A stretch of DNA of 51,376 nt from Victivallales bacterium. GTDB lineage: Bacteria; Verrucomicrobiota; Lentisphaeria; Oligosphaerales; Oligosphaeraceae. The notes beneath the pieces are model-generated. The model had not been told where the DNA came from. It made no database searches and worked only from the letters and a program-made list of their open reading frames with translations. The stretch spans positions 1 to 51,376 of the forward strand of contig JAFXUD010000006.1 in the NCBI GenBank assembly GCA_017535315.1. Reading direction: 5' to 3'. Of this stretch, positions 22,982 through 32,100 are shown in pieces (positions within the stretch are counted from its first letter, which is position 1; the number at the start of each line of letters is the position of its first letter). Position numbers and translations under genes: made by a program.

Positions 22982-25753
22982 ATGCTTAAAAAAGTTATGA
23001 TGGCAATGATGACGCTTGCGGCTGGGACGCTTCTGGCGGGCGAGACGCTTTGGAACGGGGAACCGAAGGCAGTGAAGCCAGCAAGTGGCAGCCTGGCCGA
23101 CACGAAACTGGTCGTCGAAAACGGTGAAGTAATCGCTTCTGGCACCAATGTCAGTGAAGGGTATGCCTATCTAATATTTGACATTCTAGTGGAGCCATTT
23201 GTCATAGGCGACAAATGCATCGGCGTGGAGTTTTTCACGGAGAAGCAGGAGGAAGGAGACAGTTTTTACGTCAAAGCCATGAATAAACAAGGGCATAATG
23301 TGCTCTCGTTCATGACCTACAACGTGCAGGAGAACTACAAGAGCTACATTTGCATCCCTGATTGCAACAGCCGCGACGGGATGAAGTGGTTCAAGAACGA
23401 CATCCACGCGGAGCGCGAGGAGCCGATCGTCAGATTCCGCATATTCCTCGGCCGTAGAAAAGGTCTTGGCATGATACGCGCCCATTTGCGGAATTTGGCG
23501 CTGACCGAGCCGCCGCCCTTTCCTAAGAAGGCGGAGTGTGTTGATTTGGGCGTGGGCATCGCCTCCGCCGAACTGCGTAACTATACCGCTTTCACGGATG
23601 CAAAAGGCCATCCGTACGTCCTCTCCATGCTGCTGGACATGGGGAAGCCATACGTTCTGCTGACGGATGCCATGACGGGCGAAAACCTGCAATACTACGT
23701 GCCTGACGGGGTTCACGGGCAGGTCTTCGGCGGTGTCCTGACGGGCGACGGGAAATTTGTCTGGGGTTTGAACAAGGCGGTCATCTTTGACGTGAATACG
23801 CGTGAGTTCGAGGTATCGGGCAGGGCGCCTGGCTCCACATTGTGTGCGTATGATTCCAAGGACGGCACCGTCTATCTGGGCAGTGCGCCGCAGGCGCGCA
23901 TGGTTTCCGTGAACCCGAAGACAGGAGAATACCACGACTGGGGACGCATGGACGACCAGGAGGACTACCTCAGCCATCTGGCGGAGGACAAGGAAGGCTA
24001 CATCTACTGTGGAATCGGCACGGCTCGCGGCAACATCGTCGCGTTCAATCCGAAGACAGGCGAGCGCATTCAGATGGTGCCCGAGGAGATACGCGCCCTC
24101 GGTACTGCGCATGTCTATGCGGGGACGGACGGTTATGTCTATGGTAACTTCAAGGGCTTCCAGGCAAAAATGCTGGCTGGCAAAATTGTGGAGAAGAATG
24201 CCCAAAGTCCAGGCAGGGAGGTTGACCGCTCCGTCCACTACGGTACGCGTCATTCGGAGTTCGGCAACGGCATGAAGGTGAGGGAATATAACCTGAACGA
24301 GCGTTACATGGTTATCCAGTACCAGGACGGTACCACCAAAAGGTTCGCGGTCGATTACGTTTCTGGTGGCTTGGATTTAACCAGCATGGCTCGTGGTCCG
24401 CAGAACGACGTCTATTTTTCCAGCGCGCATCCGCACCACCTGGGTCACATTGTTCCATTTGAGGACAAGGTCGTCAACCTGGGCTACAACAGCATTGTTT
24501 CGGGCGGCAACTTCTGCAACATGGTCTCGGCGGCGGGCAAGTTATACGCAGGGCAGTATTCGCATGGGTATATGTGGATGTATGATCCCTCGAAGCCCTA
24601 TTATGTTGGGGCGAACACCTCCACGATGAAGAACTTCGGCGTTCCCTTCTCGGAGATCGTAAGTAACAGCGATGTCACCAACGGACATTGGACCATCCTC
24701 GGCATGGGGGTGCTGTTTGGCTATGGCGAGAACAGCGACAACTCCTTCAAAGTGAATCTGAATGTGCCCTCGCCAGGCTCTTACTACCTCAATTTCCAGT
24801 TCTTCAAGTACGGCAGCTATGGCACGGTGACCGTGAAGGCGGGCGGGATTGAAAAGAGCTATAACGTGCAAGACGACAAGGAGAATACTGGCCCCATCGT
24901 GAACCTTGGCCCGTTCGATGTGAAAGAGAAGGTCTTTCCTGTCGAGTTTTCCGTGAAGAGGAACGCCAACGCCACCAGCAGCCACTTCTTCTCGCTCATC
25001 GGCCTGGAACTCTCCAAGACGGCTGCGGTGGAAGAGAAGAAGGAGCCGACGGTCGAGAACAATCCCTGCATCCTAGGGCGTTGGTCGAACCTGGTGACGC
25101 GTCCTCGCACCATCGTGGTTCATCCGTCTGGCGACTATGTGGTAATGGGCGGTTTCGCGAACTACGGTATGACGGGCGGTGGCTTGGGCATCCACAACCT
25201 GAAGACTGGTGAGAACACCGAAATCACCAACGAAAACATGATTCCAGGCGAGAGCTGCATCTGCATGGAGTTCATGCCCGACGGCAACATTGTCGGCGGC
25301 ACCAGCATGGATGCCCCTGGCGGGGGGCATCTTCTCTCCAAGACAGGCAGCGTCTTCGTGCTGGACTGGAATGCCCGCAAGGTTGACCGCTTCGTCCACA
25401 TGGAGAAGGCGACCAACGTCATCGCCATTGCCTACTGGAACGGGCTGGTTTTTGCGGGCGCGAATGACAACAAACTGCATGTCATTGATCCTGCAACGAT
25501 GAAGATTCTTGCTTCGCACGATGTGAGCTCTGGCGGCTTTATGCTGCGCAACGGCCTCCAGAAGAGCGAAGACGGCAAAGAGCTCTACCTCGTCATGAAC
25601 AAGGAGATTTTCAGAATCAACTCCCAGACGAACGCCCCCGAAGAGTATCTGCTGCCGACAGCGGGGATCTCGGGCGGCGGTCCCATCATCGGCGACAGGA
25701 TGTATCTTATCCTCAACACTGTCAAGGTCGGCTACGTCAAAATGCTGAAATAG
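22982..25753 (+). CDS. Secreted beta-propeller protein with inserted sandwich domain (paralogue 2)
   Basis: The protein has 923 aa. The signal peptide is M-L-K-K-V-M-M-A-M-M-T-L-A-A-G-T-L-L-A-G (cleavage about residue 20). An N-terminal beta domain (about 25-180) and propeller blades (for example Y-I-Y-C-G-I-G-T-A-R-G-N-I-V-A-F-N-P) follow the layout of the 786-aa paralogue at 17596. A segment absent from that paralogue (about residues 558-680) has the look of a carbohydrate-binding beta sandwich (N-V-P-S-P-G-S-Y-Y-L-N-F-Q-F-F-K...) inserted between blades. AAGGAGG lies 5 bases before the ATG. The arrangement with a peptidase and amidohydrolases suggests a catabolic operon. No catalytic residue can be assigned. 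Confidence 0.75.
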   Translation: MLKKVMMAMMTLAAGTLLAGETLWNGEPKAVKPASGSLADTKLVVENGEVIASGTNVSEGYAYLIFDILVEPFVIGDKCIGVEFFTEKQEEGDSFYVKAMNKQGHNVLSFMTYNVQENYKSYICIPDCNSRDGMKWFKNDIHAEREEPIVRFRIFLGRRKGLGMIRAHLRNLALTEPPPFPKKAECVDLGVGIASAELRNYTAFTDAKGHPYVLSMLLDMGKPYVLLTDAMTGENLQYYVPDGVHGQVFGGVLTGDGKFVWGLNKAVIFDVNTREFEVSGRAPGSTLCAYDSKDGTVYLGSAPQARMVSVNPKTGEYHDWGRMDDQEDYLSHLAEDKEGYIYCGIGTARGNIVAFNPKTGERIQMVPEEIRALGTAHVYAGTDGYVYGNFKGFQAKMLAGKIVEKNAQSPGREVDRSVHYGTRHSEFGNGMKVREYNLNERYMVIQYQDGTTKRFAVDYVSGGLDLTSMARGPQNDVYFSSAHPHHLGHIVPFEDKVVNLGYNSIVSGGNFCNMVSAAGKLYAGQYSHGYMWMYDPSKPYYVGANTSTMKNFGVPFSEIVSNSDVTNGHWTILGMGVLFGYGENSDNSFKVNLNVPSPGSYYLNFQFFKYGSYGTVTVKAGGIEKSYNVQDDKENTGPIVNLGPFDVKEKVFPVEFSVKRNANATSSHFFSLIGLELSKTAAVEEKKEPTVENNPCILGRWSNLVTRPRTIVVHPSGDYVVMGGFANYGMTGGGLGIHNLKTGENTEITNENMIPGESCICMEFMPDGNIVGGTSMDAPGGGHLLSKTGSVFVLDWNARKVDRFVHMEKATNVIAIAYWNGLVFAGANDNKLHVIDPATMKILASHDVSSGGFMLRNGLQKSEDGKELYLVMNKEIFRINSQTNAPEEYLLPTAGISGGGPIIGDRMYLILNTVKVGYVKMLK

Positions 25754-25765
25754 GAGAAGTATAGC

Positions 25766-26506
25766 ATGATATTGGACATTCACACGCATAATTTCAAAGG
25801 GCGCGCCGACGAGGTGGCGGCCTCCGCCGCCGCCCACGGCATCGACCGCTTCATTTTCCTGGGGGATGTGTTGCGGTACGGCGACCAACCAACCACCGAG
25901 CAGATTCGGCAGCTCAATAACGAGACGCAGGCGGATGTGAGACGGCATTTCGACCACTGCCGCGGATTCTGCTTCCTCAACCCCGACAATCCACCCGAAT
26001 TTCTCGTGGAGGAGGCGAACCGATGCCTTGACATGCCAGAATTCATTGGCATCAAGATGGAGGTATGCACCAACTGCCGCAGCACGAAGCTGGACCCGTT
26101 CATGAAGATACTGGAGGAACGCAACCTGGTACTGCTGCATCACTGCTGGTACAAGACCACTGGCAAGCACCGCTTTGAATCCGACCCGTCGGACATCGCG
26201 GATCTGGCGCGCCGCTTCCCCAAGGTGAAAATTGTTATGGCGCATCTCTGCGGCATCGGCATCAGAGGTGTCGAGGACGTTGTTGACTGCCCCAATGTCT
26301 GCATCGACACGTCGGGTGCGCAGCCAGAGGCTGGATTGGTAGAGTATGCCGTGAAGCGCATTGGCGCGGAGCGCATCGTCTATGGCTCCGATGCCACCTG
26401 CCGCACCTTTGGTGCACAGCTGGCGAAAATCCGTGAGGCGGACATCACGGAAGCGGAACGGAATCTTATCTTCTGCGAAAATGCAAGGAGGCTATTGGGA
26501 TGGTAA
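25766..26506 (+). CDS. Amidohydrolase-family metal-dependent hydrolase (active-type)
   Basis: The protein has 246 aa and an Amidohydro_2-like TIM barrel. Metal motif D-I-H-T-H (D4, H6, H8) is at the N-terminus, G-I-K-M-E-V in the middle, L-L-H-H-C-W (candidate His ligand) near residue 125, V-M-A-H-L-C-G near 155, and Y-G-S-D (catalytic Asp) near 212. It should hydrolyse an amide, lactone or carboxyl-linked substrate in the cytosol. AGGAGA lies 9 bases before the ATG. It follows the propeller gene by 12 bp and overlaps the next, related gene by 7 bp. Confidence 0.85.
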   Translation: MILDIHTHNFKGRADEVAASAAAHGIDRFIFLGDVLRYGDQPTTEQIRQLNNETQADVRRHFDHCRGFCFLNPDNPPEFLVEEANRCLDMPEFIGIKMEVCTNCRSTKLDPFMKILEERNLVLLHHCWYKTTGKHRFESDPSDIADLARRFPKVKIVMAHLCGIGIRGVEDVVDCPNVCIDTSGAQPEAGLVEYAVKRIGAERIVYGSDATCRTFGAQLAKIREADITEAERNLIFCENARRLLGW

Positions 26507-27231
26507 AGGTTGCAGCATTTGACGTGAATCTTTCGACGGGCCGTTGGCCCTTCAGGCCATATCGCTATCAAACCATGGAGAGGATGGTGCCGCATCTGGC
26601 ACTGTACGGCATCAAGGGCGGACTCGTCCGTTCCTGTCAGGCGGCCTTCTCGTCGGATTTGCTGGCAGAGAACGAGGAGCTGGAGCAGGCCTGTAAATCC
26701 TTTGCAGGTTTTGCGCCGTTGCCTGTCGTAAATCCTGCGTATGGCTTCTGGCGTGATATGCAGTCCCATGCCCTTCTGCTCCTTCCCTCCTTTCAGAATT
26801 ATTCCTTGTTGGACGGGCGTACGGTTGACATGGCACGTGCACTGGCTGCGAAGGGACACTGCTTCGTCATCTCCTTACGTGAGGAGGATGAGAGAGCACA
26901 GCATCCCCTCTGCCAAGTCAAGGCACCGACGGCTGACATCCAGGGCTTTGCGGAAGCCGTCCCGAATACACCTGTTGTTGTCCTGAATTGTTATGCAGGC
27001 GAAAACAAGCGATGGAGCGCCCCGAATGTTTATTTCGACATCGCCTTTTTCGAGCCTTTCGACATTACCGCTGCTCTTCGCGACGCTCCAAAGGGACGCG
27101 TTCTCTTTGGTAGCCATGCCCCCTTCTTTACCGTCAGTGCTGCACTTTCGAAGTTGGAAGATGGTCTTACACAGGAGGAGGCGCAGGCCATTGCCTCCGA
27201 TAACGCCAAGGCACTCAAATTGTCTCTCTGA
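26500..27231 (+). CDS. Amidohydrolase-like protein lacking metal motifs
   Basis: The protein has 243 aa with the same barrel length and strand pattern as its upstream neighbour, but with decayed active-site motifs. The N-terminal strand reads F-D-V-N-L-S-T-G-R-W-P in place of D-x-H-x-H, and the final motif is F-G-S-H-A-P in place of Y-G-S-D. The middle His motif is V-V-V-L-N-C-Y-A-G. It should therefore be non-catalytic or use different chemistry. Overlap with the active-type gene (ATGGTAA, 26500-26506) implies coupled translation and perhaps a heteromer. The family assignment comes from context and motif position and is moderate. Confidence 0.65.
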   Translation: MVKVAAFDVNLSTGRWPFRPYRYQTMERMVPHLALYGIKGGLVRSCQAAFSSDLLAENEELEQACKSFAGFAPLPVVNPAYGFWRDMQSHALLLLPSFQNYSLLDGRTVDMARALAAKGHCFVISLREEDERAQHPLCQVKAPTADIQGFAEAVPNTPVVVLNCYAGENKRWSAPNVYFDIAFFEPFDITAALRDAPKGRVLFGSHAPFFTVSAALSKLEDGLTQEEAQAIASDNAKALKLSL

Positions 27232-27399
27232 GACAAGACAAATTAAGACAGAATACGACAGAAATCCTGCAAATGACAAAAATAATTGCATTTTTGCCAA
27301 CAGCGATTATATTTATGAAAAATAAATAAAAATAGGGACAAATAAACGAGTTGTTTATTCGTTTCGATGCGTCAATTATAACAATCAGGTGAGGAAAAA

Positions 27400-27882
27400 A
27401 TGTCTTTTTGGGATTCAATTATGAGCCTGTTCGGCAAGAAGCCGACAGTTGTACCAGACCCGAAAGCTCAAGCTAGCGGGGGAAATTCCACCGTGGCCAG
27501 GCCAAAGAATCGGCAGGTCTATGAAGGTCGCCCTGTTCAGGCTCCTGAATGGGCGTTGGATAAATCCGTGTCTGAACTGATTGCAGAGATTCCAAAGCAT
27601 GTTGTCTGCAAGTATGTTCCGAAGTTTGAACTAAAGAAGATCATGTCCACGCAGGTTGGCAAAGACGGAAACATGATTCCCGAGTATAACGGTGTGGCTG
27701 GCGACTGCGGTGCCTTGAAGCAGCATGGACGCAAAGTTGCAGAGCATAACGGCCTGACGATGCCCTATCGCTATGTTGATTTGAACATTGCCTATCGTGC
27801 TTGCTGCGGCAATCCGCAAAAATGCCCCTTCTACCTTCATGCTGAAGGCGAAATGGATGCTGTGAACTCCCACAGACGCTGA
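27400..27882 (+). CDS. Orphan protein with C-terminal cysteine cluster
   Basis: The protein has 160 aa and no recognised family. It starts M-S-F-W-D-S-I-M-S-L-F-G-K-K (amphipathic, not a signal peptide), then a low-complexity Ala/Ser/Pro/Lys linker to about residue 40. The remainder looks folded and has six Cys: V-V-C-K-Y, G-D-C-G-A-L, Y-R-A-C-C-G-N-P-Q-K-C-P-F-Y. The last four residues of that set could bind metal or a cluster. AGGTGAGG lies before the ATG at 27400. It is monocistronic, ending in a terminator. The 168-bp gap upstream (27232-27399) is AT-rich with no further gene. Confidence 0.65.
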   Translation: MSFWDSIMSLFGKKPTVVPDPKAQASGGNSTVARPKNRQVYEGRPVQAPEWALDKSVSELIAEIPKHVVCKYVPKFELKKIMSTQVGKDGNMIPEYNGVAGDCGALKQHGRKVAEHNGLTMPYRYVDLNIAYRACCGNPQKCPFYLHAEGEMDAVNSHRR

Positions 27883-27906
27883 GTTTATTCCCTACACGGG
27901 AACCAG

Positions 27907-27951
27907 GGCCAGATGGCGATTTCAAATCGACCGTCTGGCCTGCGTGTTTTT
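27907..27951 (+). terminator. Hairpin terminator after the Cys-rich gene
   Basis: GGCCAGA (27907-27913) pairs with TCTGGCC (27934-27940), with an inner CGATT/AATCG stem, followed by tgcgtg and a run of T. Just beyond it an isolated AGGAGGT (27953-27959) has no start codon after it, suggesting that a coding region once followed. Confidence 0.7.
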
Positions 27952-27967
27952 AGGAGGTATTCAGAAA

Positions 27968-28047
27968 ACTAGAAGCTCTAGAACCTCTAGACGCTCTAGA
28001 ACCTTTAGGCTACCATTTCTCATTCCAATTGCTAATTGCTAATTGCT
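27968..28047. repeat. CTAGA cluster followed by three AATTGCT heptamers
   Basis: Between 27968 and 28010 four CTAGA-type cores occur (ctctagaacctctagacgc...). Then three exact AATTGCT units (28027-28047) run into the start codon of the permease. Both motifs resemble arrays elsewhere in the window (10919-11170; 17030-17043). Confidence 0.8.
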
Positions 28048-28048
28048 A

Positions 28049-29098
28049 ATGAACCGAATTGACTATCTCATACGCAGATTGCTTCTGGTGATTCCAACCT
28101 TCATTGGCATCACCTTTCTGTGTTTCTGCGTCATTCAGTTTGTGCCTGGTGGTCCTGTGGAGCAGGCGATGCTTCGCATGAAAGGCGGTGGTGCGGGTGG
28201 TGAATCGACAGGAACTGCAACGGAGGGGGCGGAGGCCATCTCCCCCGAGCAGCGGGAGGCTATCCGTCGCTACTATGGATTTGACAAGCCTTTTCTGCAA
28301 CGCTATGCCCATTGGCTGTGGAAAGACCGCATTGGCATGGCGATGGATTCCTACAAGTACCCAAACAAGACTGCCTGGCAACTCATCAGCGAGCGCTTCC
28401 CCGTCTCCCTGATATTCGGTTTGACGGGGTTTCTGCTCACCTATCTTGTCTGCATTCCCCTGGGGCTGGTGAAGGCGCTCAAACATGGCAGCGCCTTTGA
28501 TCTTTTCTCAAGTGCCATTGTCTTCATCGGCTACTCCATTCCCGCATTTGCGTTGGGGATGGTTTTGAAGATGGCCTTCTGCGGAACGGTCGAGCAGTTG
28601 TGGGACGTATTGCCTGCGACGGGCGTTCATTCCATGAACTACGACACATTGTCCGCCTGGGGGAAGGTAGTTGATACCGCGACCCACATGTTTCTGCCTG
28701 TGCTTTGCTATATGGTGGGCAGTTTTGCCGTGCTAACGATGCTGATGAAAAACAGCATTCTGGAGCAGATCAACAGTGATTATGTGCGGACAGTCTATGC
28801 AAAGGGAGCGGGTACCGCGCGTGTTTTAGTGGTGCATGTCCTTCGCAACGCGCTTATCCCTGTGGCGACTGGTTTTGGCGGTGTGCTGACGCTGATATTC
28901 GCGGGCTCTGTCATTATTGAAAGCGTCTTTGAAATCCCTGGCATGGGGACGCTCAGCCTGGAGGCGATTGTGGGCAGGGACTACCCTGTCTTCATGGGCG
29001 TACTCTCCCTCACGGCTATCCTTGGCCTCCTTGGCAACATCCTCTCCGATTTTGCCTATATCACCATCGACCCCAGAATCTCTTTCGGGAGGAATTGA
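28049..29098 (+). CDS. YejB/DppB-like ABC transporter permease (orphan)
   Basis: The protein has 349 aa from the ATG at 28049 (a TTG at 28043 is also in frame). It has about six membrane segments: R-R-L-L-L-V-I-P-T-F-I-G-I at the N-terminus and P-R-I-S-F at the C-terminus are typical of the YejB branch. The EAA loop is Y-V-R-T-V-Y-A-K-G-A-G, then R-N-A-L-I-P. It should form the inner-membrane channel for peptides together with a second permease. But neither a binding protein (A), a second permease (E/C) nor ATPases lie nearby; the next gene is convergent 31 bp later. No Shine-Dalgarno precedes the start, which is replaced by heptamer repeats. It may be a remnant of a broken operon or be complemented elsewhere. 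Confidence 0.85.
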   Translation: MNRIDYLIRRLLLVIPTFIGITFLCFCVIQFVPGGPVEQAMLRMKGGGAGGESTGTATEGAEAISPEQREAIRRYYGFDKPFLQRYAHWLWKDRIGMAMDSYKYPNKTAWQLISERFPVSLIFGLTGFLLTYLVCIPLGLVKALKHGSAFDLFSSAIVFIGYSIPAFALGMVLKMAFCGTVEQLWDVLPATGVHSMNYDTLSAWGKVVDTATHMFLPVLCYMVGSFAVLTMLMKNSILEQINSDYVRTVYAKGAGTARVLVVHVLRNALIPVATGFGGVLTLIFAGSVIIESVFEIPGMGTLSLEAIVGRDYPVFMGVLSLTAILGLLGNILSDFAYITIDPRISFGRN

Positions 29099-29129
29099 TC
29101 TTGATAGCGCATGGCAAGAAGGGGATGAA

Positions 29130-32100
29130 TCATGGTTCAATCTCGAGGGAATAAATGAGCAAGGCACCTTGGGGGAGATGAACGAGGTATGTTCCTACTG
29201 CGTCGGTCTGGCCGCTGACGGGGATGCGAACCTGCTGGCGCCCCGAGGCCGTGAGGGTGGCCATGCCGACTTGGCGCTCATTGAACAGGAGACGTACTGT
29301 GTCCCCTGCCTTTGCATCCAAATCTACCACAGCCGCCTTGCCCAAGAAGACCTTGTTGAACGAGAAGCTTGCGCCAGGGGCAATCCAGCCTGCGAAGGCC
29401 CCATTGTCGGCGGCCGAGGCACCCTTAATGCGGTCGGCATCCTGCACCGTCAGCTTGCGTCCAGTGCGCTTCTGTGCCTCGGCTTTGTCATTAGCCACAC
29501 CAGGTTCGACAAAGGTCTTGATTCTGGCTAGGGTTCTGTGCAAGGTTTCTGCCTCAGCCTGTGGCACGCGATTCAGCAGCAGCGCTGTCTCGAATGGAGC
29601 AAGCGCAATTTCGCTGCCATCCGTGAAGGGCGTGATTCCTGCGGCGGAGACCAAAATGCTCCCTACCTCCACCTCTTTGGGGCTGAAGTGCTGAGGGGAA
29701 TCGACGGTGTTCGCAAACAGGGTGAAAATCGCCTGGTCAGAGAGCCTGCGCCAGCGGCCCTGCTGCACGACTGGGGTGGAAATCGGCTTGTCGCCTCCGC
29801 CAGAACCGCCTTTGTAAGCGTTCCACACCGTGGCGATGTGGGGCATTGGAGTGGCGTACTCGACATTTTTCAGCATCTGCCCCGTGTTGAAAACGCTTAA
29901 CAGCGCGTTGCGCAGATGCGCGTTCCGTTTGATTTGAAGCGCAGCAGCTGGGTTTTGGATGTCGCTCAAATTGAAGTATCCCAGTTGCTCGCCGCGCACC
30001 AGCTGTTCGCCGAGCTTGGCGTAAAGCGCCTTGATGTCGCACTTTGGGCCTGTGTCGCCATAGAGGCGATTGCCCAATTGGATGGCGCCTCCGCCATAGA
30101 CTGCATCGACCAAGGGAATCTGCTCATGGGTCCAGCGCCAGCAGAAGGCATGGTCGAATTCGCGCAGATATGGCTCGGCAAAATCTTCGCTGGAATGGGT
30201 CAAATCAGGATAGCGAAGCTTCAATTTGCGGCGCATTCTTTTCAGCATCGGATAATAGCCGTCGCGCACCCACGTTTGTGCATCGCCGAGGTCATGCCCA
30301 TGTTCGGGATTGTAGCAGAGGTGCGGCGAGGCGGCCATCACCTGGTCGTGGTAAATGCCCGTGACGCCATAGCCCGCCACCCGTTCGCACAGCCAGAGTA
30401 TCCACTCTTGCCATCCCGCTGCCGCAGGGCACTGTACGGCGTAACGGTGGCGCTCGCTGTACCAGCCGCGTTTGCCAGGGCCAGGCTCATGGAACCAGAT
30501 GGTATAGCTCTCAAACGGTATGTTGTTTTCTGCCGTGCGGACTGCATAATGCTCACCCAATGGGGAATACATCCAAGAGGAGCGGCGGTCTGGACCGTCG
30601 TTTTCCGCCCACAGACGGGTATCGATGTAAACCTCGCAATGAATGTCGTTTTTCTTGAGTTCGGGAATCACCTCCAGAGCGGAATCCTTTGCGAAGAAAT
30701 GCGGCCAAGAGCCTTTGGAGATGTCATCCCACCAGGTCCAGTGAATCAAGTAGGGCAGCTCCAGATAGTTGCGGAAGACAATGGCGTCTTGGAGCATCTT
30801 GTCTGGTGTATATTCATAGCGGCTCAGCATAATGATGGAGACGCAGTTGTCCCGCAGCCATTGCGGCGTGTCCTGGCGCGGCAGTTCCGTGATGCCCCAG
30901 GCGGATTTCTGCTGTACAAAACGGCGGTAAATCTGCGCTGCCTCATACCAGTTTCCCTGGAAAATCTCCACGGCGGCGATGCCGCTCAACGTGTAGCTGT
31001 TGCCGCCAGAACCGTCAATCGGCTGCCCGACAGAGGTGGTGTATGCCGCATCCAGGTCGCCACGTTTCCCCATGGTTGTGACACGCTTGACGGCGCCCGA
31101 CGGGTCCTCGTGGGCGAAGTAGATGCCGCTTTTCGCATCATAATAGGCGTGGAACTGCATATTCACATCACTGGTCGGATACCAGTAATCCTGCTGGGCG
31201 ATCGTAGAGGCCGCCACGGTGGGGTTGTCAAGCTCCACGCCCGACATGAATGGAATGACCAACTTGTCCGTTCCGCTGTCGAGCTTTCGGAAACTGAAGC
31301 GTGGGAAGGTCACCGCTTCTAGGATGGTGTTGCTGTTGTTGTTTATGACCTTCAGGCCTGCCTCCAGGCGCGCCCCTATGAGTTTTATCGGCATTTCGAC
31401 ACACAGGCCATCTCCGCACTCCCAGACGAGAATCGCGGAGCCGTTGGCCTGCTCTTGCACCTTGGCTTCAAATGCGCTTTCCTGCAGGTATTCATTGACC
31501 TTGCTCTTGCGAAGCCTCAGCTCCCATCCGAGGGAACGCCGACCGAAAATCTCCCGTTGTGCGTGCTTGTCATAGAGGGAGATGAGCGGAAACACCGTAT
31601 TGCCGCCACGGACGATGAACATCGCCTCCAATTGTTCGGTGGAAAGCAGGCGGATGGCATCTTGTTTTTGCCCATGCGAGAGCATTTCCGCCGCCTTGCC
31701 TAGAAGCGACTGGTCAGCCCCTGCGCGGCCAGCCCTTTCCAAAGCCGCCCTTTGATGGGGCGGCAGGTCCTGCAATGCCTTGATGAACAGAGCGGTCAAC
31801 TCTGCTTTGATAGTGCCTGAGGTTTTGACTTTCCCGCAGGCGATGGCATCCTGTTCCACCTCGTCGTCGCTCCAGGCGCGTTTTTCGATGGTGAACTCTG
31901 CCGCTTCTCCAACCATTGCCCAGGCGTCTTTGGCTAGTCCATAGCCGAAAACAACTGGCTCGTCGCTTTTCAGCGGTTCAACATCTAGAACCTGCGCCTG
32001 CCCGACCTGCTCGCCGTTGATGAAAACTTTCTGCAGATAGCCTGTCTCTCCCTGGCCCTGCCTCTGAATGCGGCTGAATACGGCGGCATAATGCGCCCAT

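Noticed and set aside
29916-31322. 468-aa open frame antisense to the DUF6259-like gene
   Set aside because: The minus-strand frame has signal peptide, LamG and barrel motifs over its full length; the plus frame has none.
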